Notes: generated from the sequence alone by a model not told the origin. A DNA stretch of 40,939 bases from an uncultured Bacilli bacterium (GCA_947623935.1 CANQIE010000008.1:1-40939), one strand, 5' to 3'; positions 1 through 9,310 are shown, counted from the first letter of the stretch. Made by a program: numbers and translations.

Positions 1-76
<76 letters not shown>

Positions 77-117
77 TTAGCTATCTCACTCTTATTTGAA
101 AGAGTAGATAATAAAGT

Positions 118-146
118 AAAAGCGTGCTTGTAAAGTGCACGTTTTT
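118..146 (+). terminator. Intrinsic terminator after tRNA-Arg
   Basis: The stem AAAAGCGTGC (118-127) pairs with GCACGTTTTT (137-146) with one G-U pair, around a 9-nt loop. It lies 41 bases after the tRNA CCA end, so it should end the tRNA transcript. Confidence 0.7.
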
Positions 147-155
147 ATGTATAAT
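128..155 (+). promoter_or_regulatory. Possible promoter for a small RNA
   Basis: TTGTAA (128-133), a 16-bp spacer and a perfect TATAAT (150-155) lie on top of the tRNA terminator. Transcription would start near 162 and would meet the hairpin terminator at 236-271, giving an RNA of about 110 nt. The -35 matches only in part, so this is tentative. Confidence 0.4.
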
Positions 156-161
156 GTATTT

Positions 162-275
162 GTACAAGAAGTTTGCATACAATAAAAAAAGGAACATTCA
201 ATGTCGCATGTTGAGTGTTGCCGATAAAATTGGGCATCACCTAAATCATTGCTGAGTTAGGTGATTCTTTTATTT
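162..275 (+). ncRNA. Candidate structured small RNA or leader, unknown
   Basis: This non-coding stretch has a promoter-like sequence just upstream. One hairpin is AACATTCAA (193-201) with TTGAGTGTT (211-219), one wobble pair. The short pairing TGCC (219-222)/GGCA (233-236) competes with it at base 219. A 9-bp terminator stem follows. I do not recognise any known riboswitch or T-box motif. It could equally be spacer with chance structure. Confidence 0.3.
236..275 (+). terminator. Intrinsic terminator, 9-bp stem
   Basis: ATCACCTAA (236-244) pairs perfectly with TTAGGTGAT (257-265), followed by TTCTTTTATTTT. It is too far from the tRNA to be its first terminator and could end the candidate small RNA. 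Confidence 0.65.
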
Positions 276-325
276 TAGAATTACAAAGAGTAAAACTATG
301 AGTAAAAGGATAATGATGATCAAAG

Positions 326-348
326 AAAAGATTAATAAATCTTTTTTT
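326..348 (+). terminator. Terminator-like hairpin
   Basis: AAAAGATT (326-333) pairs with AATCTTTT (338-345) around the tetraloop AATA, followed by a T run. The stem is AT-rich and would work in either direction. It is the third such hairpin in the 376-base gap between the tRNA and addB. Confidence 0.45.
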
Positions 349-369
349 ATAAATAAACTGAAAAGTTCT

Positions 370-396
370 AGAAGGCGTAAAACCTTCTTTTATTTT
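370..396 (+). terminator. Terminator-like hairpin upstream of addB
   Basis: AGAAGG (370-375) pairs with CCTTCT (383-388) around a 7-nt loop, followed by TTATTTT. It would stop read-through before the addB promoter. Confidence 0.5.
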
Positions 397-411
397 GGGT
401 AAAAATAGAGG

Positions 412-417
412 TATAAT
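412..417 (+). promoter_or_regulatory. -10 box of the addAB promoter
   Basis: A perfect TATAAT lies 36 bases before the addB start codon. No convincing -35 is seen at the expected distance, only a T-rich tract belonging to the hairpin just upstream. Confidence 0.5.
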
Positions 418-452
418 AGAGATAAGTTCTAACAAAGATAGAGGGTGAATAC

Positions 453-2831
453 ATGCTTGAAGATTACATAGATAAAGAAGTTCTTTATATTGTTAAAGAT
501 CAGCATAAAGAAAAAATAATTGAACGATTAAGTAGAAGTACATCTTTAGTAAAAATGAAAGTACTATCTTGGAGTGAATTTATAAAGAATTATGTTTTTG
601 ATTATAATGAAGAAGCATTTGTTTATCTCTATCAAGTAAAAAAAATAAAACCAGAGATTACCTCTATCTATTTAGAAAATATGTATTATGTAGATACAAA
701 TAAAAAATATACTTCTTTTAAATTAAATCAGTTAAAAGAGCTAAAAAAAGAATTATTTGCTAAAAACTTATTAAAGACAAATCCTTCTTTTTTAAATCTT
801 GTAAAGCGGAAAAAGATTTTAGTAGATTCTTATACATTAGATGATTATAAGAAAAAACTTTTAAATGAAATTTCAACGATTACGGAAGTAATTTATTTAA
901 CGCCTCCTAAAAAAGAAAAGAATCTTCCTTTGGTATATCGTTTTGATACGATGGAAGAAGAGGTACGCTTTGTTGCTCGTTCGATTACAGAAATGCATCT
1001 AAAAGGAATTCCTTTTTCTAAAATGCATTTATTAAATGTATCGAATGAATACGATCATGTTTTAAATCGTATCTTTTCTTTTTATCATATTCCTATCGAA
1101 AAAATAAAAAGAGCTTCTCTTTATAGTTTGCCTATTGCCCAGGACTTTTTATCTTTATGCGAAAAAAGTAAAACGTTTGAGGAAGTGTTTACTTCTTTAG
1201 AAAAGGATAGGAATCCTTATTTTCAAGACTTAATTCAAATAAGCAATCGCTTTTCTTTTTATGAGGGATCGGTTTCTGATTTAGTCCCACTTTTAAAAAG
1301 GAGCCTTCAAAGTACTTTTTTTGAGGAAGAAGAGGCAATAGAGAAAGTAACGGTCGATGAGTATTATTTTCCTTATCAAGAAGATGATTTTGTTTTTCTT
1401 TTAGGATGCAATCAAGAAAGTTTTCCACCTAAGTTTAAAGATAACAGGTTTTTAGGAGAAGAAGAACGAAGTGAACTAGGATTTTCTTCGATATTAGATA
1501 GAAATAGACAAGAAAAAGAGCATCTTTTATCGTTTCTTTATAGTCTTTCTACACTTACGATTACATACAAGTTAAAAAGTGCTTTTGCTCTCTTTTTTCC
1601 CTCTTCTATTTTGGAAGAAGAATATCTTACAGAAAAAGCCCCAGATAAAAGTGATAAATTCTATAGTCATTTAGATGAGGCTTTAGTTTATGCTTCTTTC
1701 ATGGATCGTTATATTAAATATAATGAAAAATCTTCTTTACTCGATTCCTATTATGCTCATTTTAAGGAGATTCCGTACCGTAGTTATCAAAATGATTTTA
1801 CGGGAATTTCGAGCGAAAAGTGGAATAGGGAAAAAACGGAAAAACTTCATCTATCCTATAGTAGCATCGATCAGTTCTTTCGTTGTAACTTTCGTTATTA
1901 CGCTTCTCAGCTCTTAAAGTTAGAGCCTAGGATAGAGACTTTTGATACCAAGGTTGGTACGCTTTTTCATACCGTTTTAGCACTTGCTTTTACCCCTTCT
2001 TTTGATTTTGATACTTGTTTTCAAGAAGCACTTAAAGATTTTTCTTTTGATAAGAAAGAAATGTTTTTTTTGAAAAAATTAAAAGAAGAACTTCGTTTTG
2101 CTATTGAGATGATTAAAAAACAAGATAGGGGTCTTTCTTTAACGGATGCTCTTTTTGAGAAGAAAATAGAAGTTCGAACCAAAAAGAATCAGATGCCTTT
2201 TGTAGGTATTATTGATAAAATGCATTATCAAGAAGAAAATGGAAATACACTTGTCCAGATTGTAGATTATAAAACGGGAAGTGCAACAGTGGATTTATCT
2301 AATCTTCCTTATGGAATTGGTATGCAGCTTCCAATTTATCTTTATTTAGTTAAAAAAAGTGAACTTTTTTCCAATGTTCGTTTTGTAGGATTTTATTTAC
2401 AAAAAATCCTTCATAATGAAGTTTTAATCGATTCTAAAAAAACGTATCAAGAAGTACAGGAGGCTCTTTTCCGCCTTAAGGGTTACAGTAATAGTGATCT
2501 TTCTTTACTTGAAAAAATCGATCCCAATTATGCAAATAGTACAATTATTGATAAGATGAAACTAACTTCTAAAGGTTTTTCTTCATATAGTAAAGTCTTA
2601 AATGATATCGAAATGGATAGATTAGTATCGTTGGTAGAAAGTAAAATTGATGAAGCTACGGATGCTATTATAGAAGGGGATTTTAAGATTAATCCTAAAC
2701 AGATCGATAAAGATTTAGTAGGCTGTATGTACTGTCCTTTTAGGGCTTTATGTTACCGTAAAGGAGAAGACATCGTCTATTTGGAAAAGTTAAACAATCT
2801 TTCTTTTTTAAGGGGTGATAATAATGCCTAA
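453..2831 (+). CDS. addB: AddB-type helicase/nuclease subunit, short form
   Basis: This is the B subunit of the AddAB (RexAB) complex, which resects double-strand breaks for RecA. The 792-residue protein ends in a RecB-like PD-(D/E)XK nuclease: a GTLFHTVL motif, then a VDYKTGS motif holding the catalytic Asp and Lys. Four cysteines fit the family's Fe-S staple: one in FFRCNFRYY before the nuclease and three near the C-terminus in CMYCPFRALC. Bacillus AddB is about 1,160 residues. Here the N-terminus is much shorter, and the usual Walker A loop of the inactivated helicase domain is not visible. The frame is open and the ribosome site GAGGGTG suits ATG 453, so truncation by frameshift is unlikely. 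It overlaps addA by 8 bases. Confidence 0.88.
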   Translation: MLEDYIDKEVLYIVKDQHKEKIIERLSRSTSLVKMKVLSWSEFIKNYVFDYNEEAFVYLYQVKKIKPEITSIYLENMYYVDTNKKYTSFKLNQLKELKKELFAKNLLKTNPSFLNLVKRKKILVDSYTLDDYKKKLLNEISTITEVIYLTPPKKEKNLPLVYRFDTMEEEVRFVARSITEMHLKGIPFSKMHLLNVSNEYDHVLNRIFSFYHIPIEKIKRASLYSLPIAQDFLSLCEKSKTFEEVFTSLEKDRNPYFQDLIQISNRFSFYEGSVSDLVPLLKRSLQSTFFEEEEAIEKVTVDEYYFPYQEDDFVFLLGCNQESFPPKFKDNRFLGEEERSELGFSSILDRNRQEKEHLLSFLYSLSTLTITYKLKSAFALFFPSSILEEEYLTEKAPDKSDKFYSHLDEALVYASFMDRYIKYNEKSSLLDSYYAHFKEIPYRSYQNDFTGISSEKWNREKTEKLHLSYSSIDQFFRCNFRYYASQLLKLEPRIETFDTKVGTLFHTVLALAFTPSFDFDTCFQEALKDFSFDKKEMFFLKKLKEELRFAIEMIKKQDRGLSLTDALFEKKIEVRTKKNQMPFVGIIDKMHYQEENGNTLVQIVDYKTGSATVDLSNLPYGIGMQLPIYLYLVKKSELFSNVRFVGFYLQKILHNEVLIDSKKTYQEVQEALFRLKGYSNSDLSLLEKIDPNYANSTIIDKMKLTSKGFSSYSKVLNDIEMDRLVSLVESKIDEATDAIIEGDFKINPKQIDKDLVGCMYCPFRALCYRKGEDIVYLEKLNNLSFLRGDNNA

Positions 2832-5800
2832 ATGGACTATGGAACAACAACAAGCGATCGATTTAGAGGGTACCAACTTAATCGTCAGTGCGGGTGCTGG
2901 AAGTGGAAAGACCGCCGTCTTAACAGAAAGAGTTTTACGGAAATTAAAAAGTGGTGTCCGGATCGATCACTTACTTATTTTGACTTTCACCAATTTAGCA
3001 GCTAAAGAAATGAAAGACCGGATTCGTGTCAAGATGAAGGAAGAAGAATCTTTAAAAGAACAACTCGATTTACTAGAGTCCTCTTACATCATGACATTTG
3101 ATAGTTTTGCTTTGTTTTTAGCACAAAAATACCACTATCTATTGGATTTATCTTTTGATGTTGGGGTAGGGGATGAAAATCTCTTAAAGCAAGCTATGCG
3201 TAAAATTTTAAGACAAATCTTAGATAAAAAATACGAACAAGAAGATCCTCTTTTCTTAAAACTGATCGAGACGTTTTATGTGAAAGATGACCAAGATTTC
3301 TTAGATAGCCTTCTTTCCCTTTATCAAAAAATCGACTTAAAATACGATAAGAAAACGTATCTTGAAAGTTATATAGATACCTATTATCGTCCAGATTATA
3401 CCAATAAATTAATAGACGCTTATGTTTCTTTATTAAACGATAAAATCGATGAAATAAAATATCAATTAAAACTTTTACAGTACGAAGTTGAAGGTGCTTT
3501 TTATCAAAAAATGGAAGATGCCTTAAATCCTTTGTTTTTAGCCAAAACGTATAATGAAATAGTAAGTTTAAAAAAAGTAGATCTTCCTAGATTAATGGGA
3601 GGAAGCGACGAAGCCAAAGCTATCAAAGAAAAAATTAGTACGCTTCTTAAAGAACTAGATAAAATAACCCCTTATAGAAATCAGGAAGAATTGGTAGATA
3701 CCTATAATAGTTCCAAGGATACAGTGGAAGTTATCATAGCTCTTTTACTTACGTTTGATCAAAAGTTCACTCATTATAAACAAGAAAAACAACTTTTTAA
3801 CTTTACAGATATCAGTAAAATGGCCATTCGTCTTGTTTCGGATTTTCCTGAAGTAAGATCCGCCTTAACAAATCAATTTAATGAAATTTTAGTCGATGAA
3901 TATCAAGACACTTCCGATTTACAAGAATTATTCCTTTCTAAAATTGAAAGAAATAATGGCTATATGGTGGGCGATATTAAACAATCCATTTATCGTTTCC
4001 GAAATGCCAATCCTTTGATTTTTAAAAATAAATATGAAAATTACAAGGAAGGTGTTTTAGGAAGAAAGATCGATTTAAATAAAAATTTTCGTTCTCGTAA
4101 GGAAGTATTAGATGATATTAACTTAATCTTTGAGCCGGTCATGGACTTAAGACTAGGAGGCGCCTCTTATAGAGAAGATCATCGTTTGATTTTTGGAAAT
4201 AAAGTTTATAATGAGCAAGGAAAACAAGATAACAGAAACTTGGAAATGGTTACCTATTCTTCTGTTTTTAATTACTCGAGCGAAGAAATAGAAGCCTTTT
4301 ATATCGTAGAAGATATTAAGAAAAAAGTTTTCGAAAAGTATTTGGTCTATGATCGTGAGCAAGATCATTTACGACCATGTCGATATCAAGATTTTGTTAT
4401 TTTGATGGATCGTTCTACCTCTTTCGATTTATTTAAAAAGATTTTTACTTACTGTAAAGTGCCTTTGACCATTGAAAAAGAAGAGAACATGGTCAAAGAA
4501 GAAGATTTACTCATCTTTCAAAACTTAATTCATTTGATTATTCAAACAAAGAAGAAAAATTATGATACCTCGTTTTGGTTTTCTTATACTTCGATTGCTA
4601 GAAGTTATTTGTTTGCCTATCCTGATGATATGATTTTTGAAGCTGTTCAAACAAAAAAACCAATGCTGTTACCCATGATGGAAAAAGTAGAAGAAGTAGC
4701 AAGTATCCTTGACTTTTATCCGCTTACTCTGTTATGGGATCAAATACTAGAAAATTTTTCTTTTTATACTAAGATTATAACGAGTGGAGAAGTATCATCT
4801 CATATCAATCGGTTCGACTATTTTGCTGATTTATTAGCTTCTTTAGAAGAACAAGGTTTAACGGTTTATGATTTAGACTTGTATTTAACTTCACTTATTG
4901 AAAATAAAGATGACCTTAAGTATAATGTTTTAGAACCTTCGAGCGATAGTGTTAAAATTATGACCATTCATAAATCGAAAGGATTAGAGTTTCCTATTTG
5001 TTACTATGCAGGTCTTTACCGAGAATTCAATTTAGGTGAATTGAAAGAACGATTTTTATATGATTCGGAATATGGAATCGTTACTCCTTATTATAAGGAA
5101 GGAGTAGGATCAACATTCGTTAAAAAATTAGTTCAGGATAAAGTAATTCAAGAAGAAATAGGAGAAAAGATTAGACTTTTTTATGTCGCGTTAACAAGAG
5201 CTAAAGAAAAAATAATTTTAGTATTACCAGAAGCAAAGAGAGAAAGTGCATTAAACGATTCCTTCGTTGATTTAAGTATTCGGCTTAAATACCGTTCTTT
5301 TGCATCTCTCATCGAAAGTATTACCCCACTTGTTGCTCCTTATAAAAAAGAAATCCAAGAAAAAGATTTAAAACTTACTAAAGAATATAAAAAGTCACAA
5401 AAAATGAAAATAGATGCTTTATCTAGTACAGAAGTAGATCCTTTTACAGAAGTAGAACTACCACTAGGTAAAAAGATAACTAAAACAACTTCTTATAGTA
5501 AAAAGGTAACACTTTTAACGAAAGAAGAACAAAAGAAAATAGAAGAAGGAAATCGGCTTCATCATTTATTAGAAAGCATTGATTTAAAACATATCGAAGC
5601 AAGTGCATTTTCAGAAAAAGACTTTGCTCTCTTACTTCCGTTTGCAAATGCTAGCATGGTGCATGATGCAAAAAATATTTATCAAGAATATGCGTTTTAT
5701 GATGAAGAAAAGAAAAAAAGAGGAGTTATCGACTTAATTTTAGAACATGAAGATAAAATTTATATTGTAGATTACAAATTAAAAAACATTGATGATAAGG

Positions 5801-5943
5801 CTTATGAAATGCAACTAAGGGGTTATCAAGAGTATTTGACTCGGAAAACGAAGAAGAAAGTATACTTATATTTATATTCGCTTTTGGATCAAGAATTTAG
5901 GGAGATTCCCTTCCTTGACGAAAAAGCAAGTCCTATTTTATAA
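2824..5943 (+). CDS. addA: AddA helicase/nuclease subunit
   Basis: AddA is the UvrD-like motor of the AddAB recombination complex, carrying both helicase and nuclease activity. All superfamily 1A motifs can be read in order: Walker A GAGSGKT (residues 24-30), LTFTNLAAKEM, DEYQDTSDLQE, GDIKQSIYRFR, NKNFRSR, MTIHKSKGLEFP and LFYVALTRAKEK. A C-terminal PD-(D/E)XK nuclease follows, with GVIDLI, IVDYKLKN and the downstream QLRGYQEYL helix. The length is 1,039 residues, against about 1,230 in Bacillus. I chose ATG 2824 over the in-frame GTG 2815, because that GTG lies inside the ribosome site AGGGGTG. The gene is translationally coupled to addB. Confidence 0.95.
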   Translation: MPKWTMEQQQAIDLEGTNLIVSAGAGSGKTAVLTERVLRKLKSGVRIDHLLILTFTNLAAKEMKDRIRVKMKEEESLKEQLDLLESSYIMTFDSFALFLAQKYHYLLDLSFDVGVGDENLLKQAMRKILRQILDKKYEQEDPLFLKLIETFYVKDDQDFLDSLLSLYQKIDLKYDKKTYLESYIDTYYRPDYTNKLIDAYVSLLNDKIDEIKYQLKLLQYEVEGAFYQKMEDALNPLFLAKTYNEIVSLKKVDLPRLMGGSDEAKAIKEKISTLLKELDKITPYRNQEELVDTYNSSKDTVEVIIALLLTFDQKFTHYKQEKQLFNFTDISKMAIRLVSDFPEVRSALTNQFNEILVDEYQDTSDLQELFLSKIERNNGYMVGDIKQSIYRFRNANPLIFKNKYENYKEGVLGRKIDLNKNFRSRKEVLDDINLIFEPVMDLRLGGASYREDHRLIFGNKVYNEQGKQDNRNLEMVTYSSVFNYSSEEIEAFYIVEDIKKKVFEKYLVYDREQDHLRPCRYQDFVILMDRSTSFDLFKKIFTYCKVPLTIEKEENMVKEEDLLIFQNLIHLIIQTKKKNYDTSFWFSYTSIARSYLFAYPDDMIFEAVQTKKPMLLPMMEKVEEVASILDFYPLTLLWDQILENFSFYTKIITSGEVSSHINRFDYFADLLASLEEQGLTVYDLDLYLTSLIENKDDLKYNVLEPSSDSVKIMTIHKSKGLEFPICYYAGLYREFNLGELKERFLYDSEYGIVTPYYKEGVGSTFVKKLVQDKVIQEEIGEKIRLFYVALTRAKEKIILVLPEAKRESALNDSFVDLSIRLKYRSFASLIESITPLVAPYKKEIQEKDLKLTKEYKKSQKMKIDALSSTEVDPFTEVELPLGKKITKTTSYSKKVTLLTKEEQKKIEEGNRLHHLLESIDLKHIEASAFSEKDFALLLPFANASMVHDAKNIYQEYAFYDEEKKKRGVIDLILEHEDKIYIVDYKLKNIDDKAYEMQLRGYQEYLTRKTKKKVYLYLYSLLDQEFREIPFLDEKASPIL

Positions 5944-5979
5944 TAGAAAGAGAAAATAAGAAGAATAGGAAGTGGGTCT

Positions 5980-7584
5980 ATGGATAAAGTTTATATTTGT
6001 GGACATAAGAAGCCGGATACGGATTCGGTAACTTCAGCGATTAATCTTGCTTATTTGAAAAATAAGTTAGGTTATACTGCGGAAGCAAGAGTATTAGGTG
6101 AAATCAACAAAGAGACGAGATTTGTTTTATCGTATTTTAAAGTAGATGAGCCAGGATATTTAAACAATGTACGACTTCAAATAAGAGATGTCGATTACCA
6201 TCGGGGTTACTGTTTACCGGAGGACGCCTCTATTTTAGAAGTTTATGAATATATGATTGATCATCATATTACGGGTGTTCCTTTAGTCGATAAAGAAGGC
6301 ATACTAGTAGGCCTCATTACCGAGAAAATGCTTACTAAAGCCTTGGTGGAAGGATCGACTAGGCACTTTAAAACAAGTTATCAGCATCTTTTATATGCCC
6401 TAGATGGAGAAGAAATCTTACGCTTTGATGAAAGAATCGAAGGAACTTTAGTGGTTGACTCTTTTTTTCAGAATGAAGAATTAAATGATCCTATTCTACT
6501 TTTAGAAAATACAGCGTCATTTATGACTTATATCAATATGATTGGAGCTAAAACGGTGATTGTGGTAGATAATGGCTTTATCGATGAGGAGATGACATCT
6601 TTTGCTAAAGTTCATCAAATCAATCTTATAAGGACTTCTAAACCGTTACTTAAAGCGGTTAAAAAAGTAAGTCTTGCTCAATCGATTGAGGCGCTTGACG
6701 AAATTAAAAATCCAACCTCTTTTCAAGAGACGGATTCCTTCTTTGACTTCCTAGAAGAAAGCAAACGTCTTAAACATAACAACTATCCAGTTGTCGATAA
6801 ACAAAATCATTGCCTAGGTTTAATTCGAGTAACAGATATTACCAAAAAGAATAAGAAAAAAGTGATTTTAGTTGATCATAATGAGAAAGAACAAAGTGTA
6901 AACGGACTTGAGGAAGCTGAGATCTTGGAGATTGTCGATCACCATAAAATAGGGGATTTGACAACGAGTCTACCTATCAACTTTCGAAATATGGCGGTAG
7001 GTAGTACCAATACCATTATCTATCATTTATATCGAGAAAATCATATTGAGATTCCTTATACTAATGCAGGACTTATGATGAGTGGTATTTTATCAGATAC
7101 CCTTAACTTAACCAGTCCTACGACAACATCTCTTGATATAGAAGCCATTCAAGAATTAAATAAGATTGTAAAACTAGATGTAGATGACTATGCTTTGACC
7201 ATGCTTAAAAAGGGTATTTCTTTAGAGGGAAAAACCAAAGAAGATATTTTAACTTTGGATCTTAAAGTTTTCCCGATTAAAGATTTTAAAGTTGCCGTTT
7301 CCCAAGTGTTAACCTTCAATAGTGAAGAGATTTGTTCTTTAAAAGAAGAGTATCTAGAAGCAATGCATGCTTTGGTTTTAAAGAATGATTACCAAGAATT
7401 TATCTTTATCGTAACGGATCTTTTACAAAAGGGGAGTTACTTCTTCTATACTCCTTCGATGGAAAAAGTTTTGATGGATGCTTTTCATTTAGAAACCATA
7501 GAAGAAGGATTTTATTTACCAGACATTCTTTCCCGTAAAAAACAAGTGGTTCCAGTATTAGTAGATATTATTGAAGGAAAATAG
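5980..7584 (+). CDS. ppaC: Manganese-dependent inorganic pyrophosphatase with CBS insert
   Basis: This family II (DHH) pyrophosphatase hydrolyses PPi to two phosphates in the cytoplasm. The N-terminal metal motif GHKKPDTDS supplies His9, Asp13 and Asp15, and the IVDHH motif lies near residue 321. The C-terminal DHHA2 region begins around residue 400. Between the first and second motifs is a long insert with two CBS repeats (one contains GVPLVDKEGILVGLIT, the other YPVVDKQNHCLGLIRV), probably around a DRTGG domain. This is the layout of nucleotide-regulated CBS-PPases, about 540 residues long; simple forms are about 310. Adenine nucleotides are therefore the likely regulators. It starts 36 bases after addA with ribosome site AGGAAGTGGG, probably in the same transcript. 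Confidence 0.93.
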   Translation: MDKVYICGHKKPDTDSVTSAINLAYLKNKLGYTAEARVLGEINKETRFVLSYFKVDEPGYLNNVRLQIRDVDYHRGYCLPEDASILEVYEYMIDHHITGVPLVDKEGILVGLITEKMLTKALVEGSTRHFKTSYQHLLYALDGEEILRFDERIEGTLVVDSFFQNEELNDPILLLENTASFMTYINMIGAKTVIVVDNGFIDEEMTSFAKVHQINLIRTSKPLLKAVKKVSLAQSIEALDEIKNPTSFQETDSFFDFLEESKRLKHNNYPVVDKQNHCLGLIRVTDITKKNKKKVILVDHNEKEQSVNGLEEAEILEIVDHHKIGDLTTSLPINFRNMAVGSTNTIIYHLYRENHIEIPYTNAGLMMSGILSDTLNLTSPTTTSLDIEAIQELNKIVKLDVDDYALTMLKKGISLEGKTKEDILTLDLKVFPIKDFKVAVSQVLTFNSEEICSLKEEYLEAMHALVLKNDYQEFIFIVTDLLQKGSYFFYTPSMEKVLMDAFHLETIEEGFYLPDILSRKKQVVPVLVDIIEGK

Positions 7585-7629
7585 TAGTCTAGATAGGTTT
7601 CCATTAGAATAGAATTAAGTAGTTTTATT

Positions 7630-7638
7630 TGCTATATA
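7630..7638 (+). promoter_or_regulatory. Possible extended -10 for the popT-uppP operon
   Basis: TGC followed by TATATA forms an extended -10 about 25 bases before the popT start. No clear -35 is present. The 78-base gap after ppaC and the lack of a terminator leave read-through from ppaC possible as well. Confidence 0.35.
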
Positions 7639-7662
7639 AAGTAAACAAGAAAAGAGGTACTT

Positions 7663-8502
7663 ATGAAAAAGAATTTAATCTTAATTATGAAAGGTTTTTT
7701 AATAGGAATTGCCAACATTATTCCAGGAGTGAGTGGTGGTACTTTAATGATTACTTTAGGTATCTATGAACAAGTGATTGCATCCATCAGTCATTTCTTT
7801 ACGAAACTTAAAGAAAATATTTCTTTTTTGTTTTTCTTAGGTATTGGAATGGTCTTATCGCTTCTATTACTAAGTAAAGTAATTGGCTACTGCCTAGATA
7901 GCTATCCATTTCCTACCACGTTATTCTTTGTAGGACTTATTCTAGGAGGTATTCCTCTTTTATATAACAAAGTCAAAAAGAAACCAAAGACCAAAGGAAA
8001 TTATCTTGTTTTTGCTCTTACCTTTCTTTTAATTACTGTTTTTGCTTTTCTTAAAGAAGGGAATAGTGTAGTCGATTTATCGAATCCATCGTTTTTTGGA
8101 CTTGTGATGTTGTTTCTTGTGGGGGTCATTGCTTCTAGTACCATGATTATCCCGGGTATTAGTGGATCTTTTATGTTGATGTTATTAGGCTACTATAAAC
8201 CTTTAATTGATACCATTCGTAGTCTTACTGATTTTTCGTTATTAGGACATAATTTAATCGTCTTAATTCCATTTGGTTTAGGCGTAGTACTAGGTATTAT
8301 TGGTGTTGCTAAACTCATTGAATATTTATTGAAGAAATACGAAGTCAAAACGTATTATGGTGTTTTAGGGTTTGTTCTAGCGTCCATCATTGCGATTTTA
8401 CTTCCTCTAATCGGATTACCGGTGGATGTTTTACAAATGGTTTTATCAGTAGTTGTATTTATCCTAGGATTTGAAGTTGCTTATCATTTAGGAGGTGCTT
8501 AA
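7663..8502 (+). CDS. popT: DUF368 undecaprenyl-phosphate translocase (PopT)
   Basis: This polytopic membrane protein of 279 residues has about eight hydrophobic segments. It carries the duplicated signature of the DUF368 family, IIPGVSGGTLMI near residue 20 and IIPGISGSFMLM near residue 165, which suggests two inverted halves. DUF368 proteins have been reported as transporters that return undecaprenyl phosphate to the inner leaflet for new rounds of wall synthesis. The next gene, one base away, is uppP, which makes that substrate outside the membrane, so the context supports the assignment. The start is ATG 7663 with ribosome site AGAGG. Confidence 0.88.
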   Translation: MKKNLILIMKGFLIGIANIIPGVSGGTLMITLGIYEQVIASISHFFTKLKENISFLFFLGIGMVLSLLLLSKVIGYCLDSYPFPTTLFFVGLILGGIPLLYNKVKKKPKTKGNYLVFALTFLLITVFAFLKEGNSVVDLSNPSFFGLVMLFLVGVIASSTMIIPGISGSFMLMLLGYYKPLIDTIRSLTDFSLLGHNLIVLIPFGLGVVLGIIGVAKLIEYLLKKYEVKTYYGVLGFVLASIIAILLPLIGLPVDVLQMVLSVVVFILGFEVAYHLGGA

Positions 8503-8503
8503 A

Positions 8504-9310
8504 ATGGATTTAGGTGTTATTGTTTTAGCCATTATTCAAGGAATTTCGGAGTTCTTGCCCATTTCTTCTTCGGCGCATTTAATTATTTTCCGCGATTTAT
8601 TTCACATTGGTTCCTCTATCTCGAGTGAAATGGCTCTAAGCTTTGATATTGCGCTTCACTTTGGAACCCTTTTAGCGATCGGTATTTATTTCTTTAAAGA
8701 TTTTATCAAGATGATTAAAAGTGGACTTACTAAAGGATGTAAGGAAAAAGAGGGGAAACTTTTCTGGTACATCGTAGTAGCGACCATTCCTGCAGGACTT
8801 GCCGGTGTTTTATTTGAAGATGTGGTCGAAGGCTTCATTCGAAACAATTTCGTTTTAATTGCTCTTGCCTTAATCGGTATGGGAATTTTAATCTATATTG
8901 TCGATAAAAAAATGGCACAAAGTAAGACCTTATCGGATTTAACCATAAAAGATGCTTTTTTAATCGGTTGTAGTCAAGTTTTTGCTTTGATTCCAGGATT
9001 TTCAAGAAGTGGTACCACCATTGCTTGTGGAAGAGGTTTAAAGTTAAAAAGAGAGGATGCAGCTAAATTTTCGTTTTATCTATCCGCTCCGGTTGTTTTA
9101 GGTGCGGTATTAGTACAACTCTTAAAAGATGGAGTTGGCTTTATTACTTTAAACTTTGCTCCTTTTGTAGTGGGCATTTTAGTATCCTTTATTTCAGGAC
9201 TTCTTTGTATCGAATTTTTACTAAAATACTTAAGAAAGCATGACTTTAAACTTTTTATGTGGTATCGTATTGTATTAGGAATTATCGTTTTACTTACTGT
9301 ACTATTCTAA
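8504..9310 (+). CDS. uppP: Undecaprenyl-diphosphate phosphatase UppP (BacA)
   Basis: UppP removes one phosphate from undecaprenyl diphosphate on the outer face of the membrane, regenerating the lipid carrier and giving bacitracin tolerance. The family motifs are intact: EFLPISSSAHLI near residues 16-27 and PGFSRSGTT near residue 165. The protein is 268 residues, the normal size, with about eight membrane spans. ATG 8504 is chosen because the upstream GTG 8495 overlaps the ribosome site AGGAGG (8490-8495). It starts one base after popT stops, so both steps of carrier recycling are co-transcribed. Confidence 0.95.
   Translation: MDLGVIVLAIIQGISEFLPISSSAHLIIFRDLFHIGSSISSEMALSFDIALHFGTLLAIGIYFFKDFIKMIKSGLTKGCKEKEGKLFWYIVVATIPAGLAGVLFEDVVEGFIRNNFVLIALALIGMGILIYIVDKKMAQSKTLSDLTIKDAFLIGCSQVFALIPGFSRSGTTIACGRGLKLKREDAAKFSFYLSAPVVLGAVLVQLLKDGVGFITLNFAPFVVGILVSFISGLLCIEFLLKYLRKHDFKLFMWYRIVLGIIVLLTVLF

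Noticed and set aside
241-435. 64-residue minus-strand frame in the gap before addB
   Set aside because: No ribosome site is seen, and it runs through three terminator-like hairpins and the addB -10 box.
453-2831. AddB as a frameshifted or decayed gene
   Set aside because: The frame is intact with a ribosome site and promoter, and the nuclease and Fe-S residues are all present.
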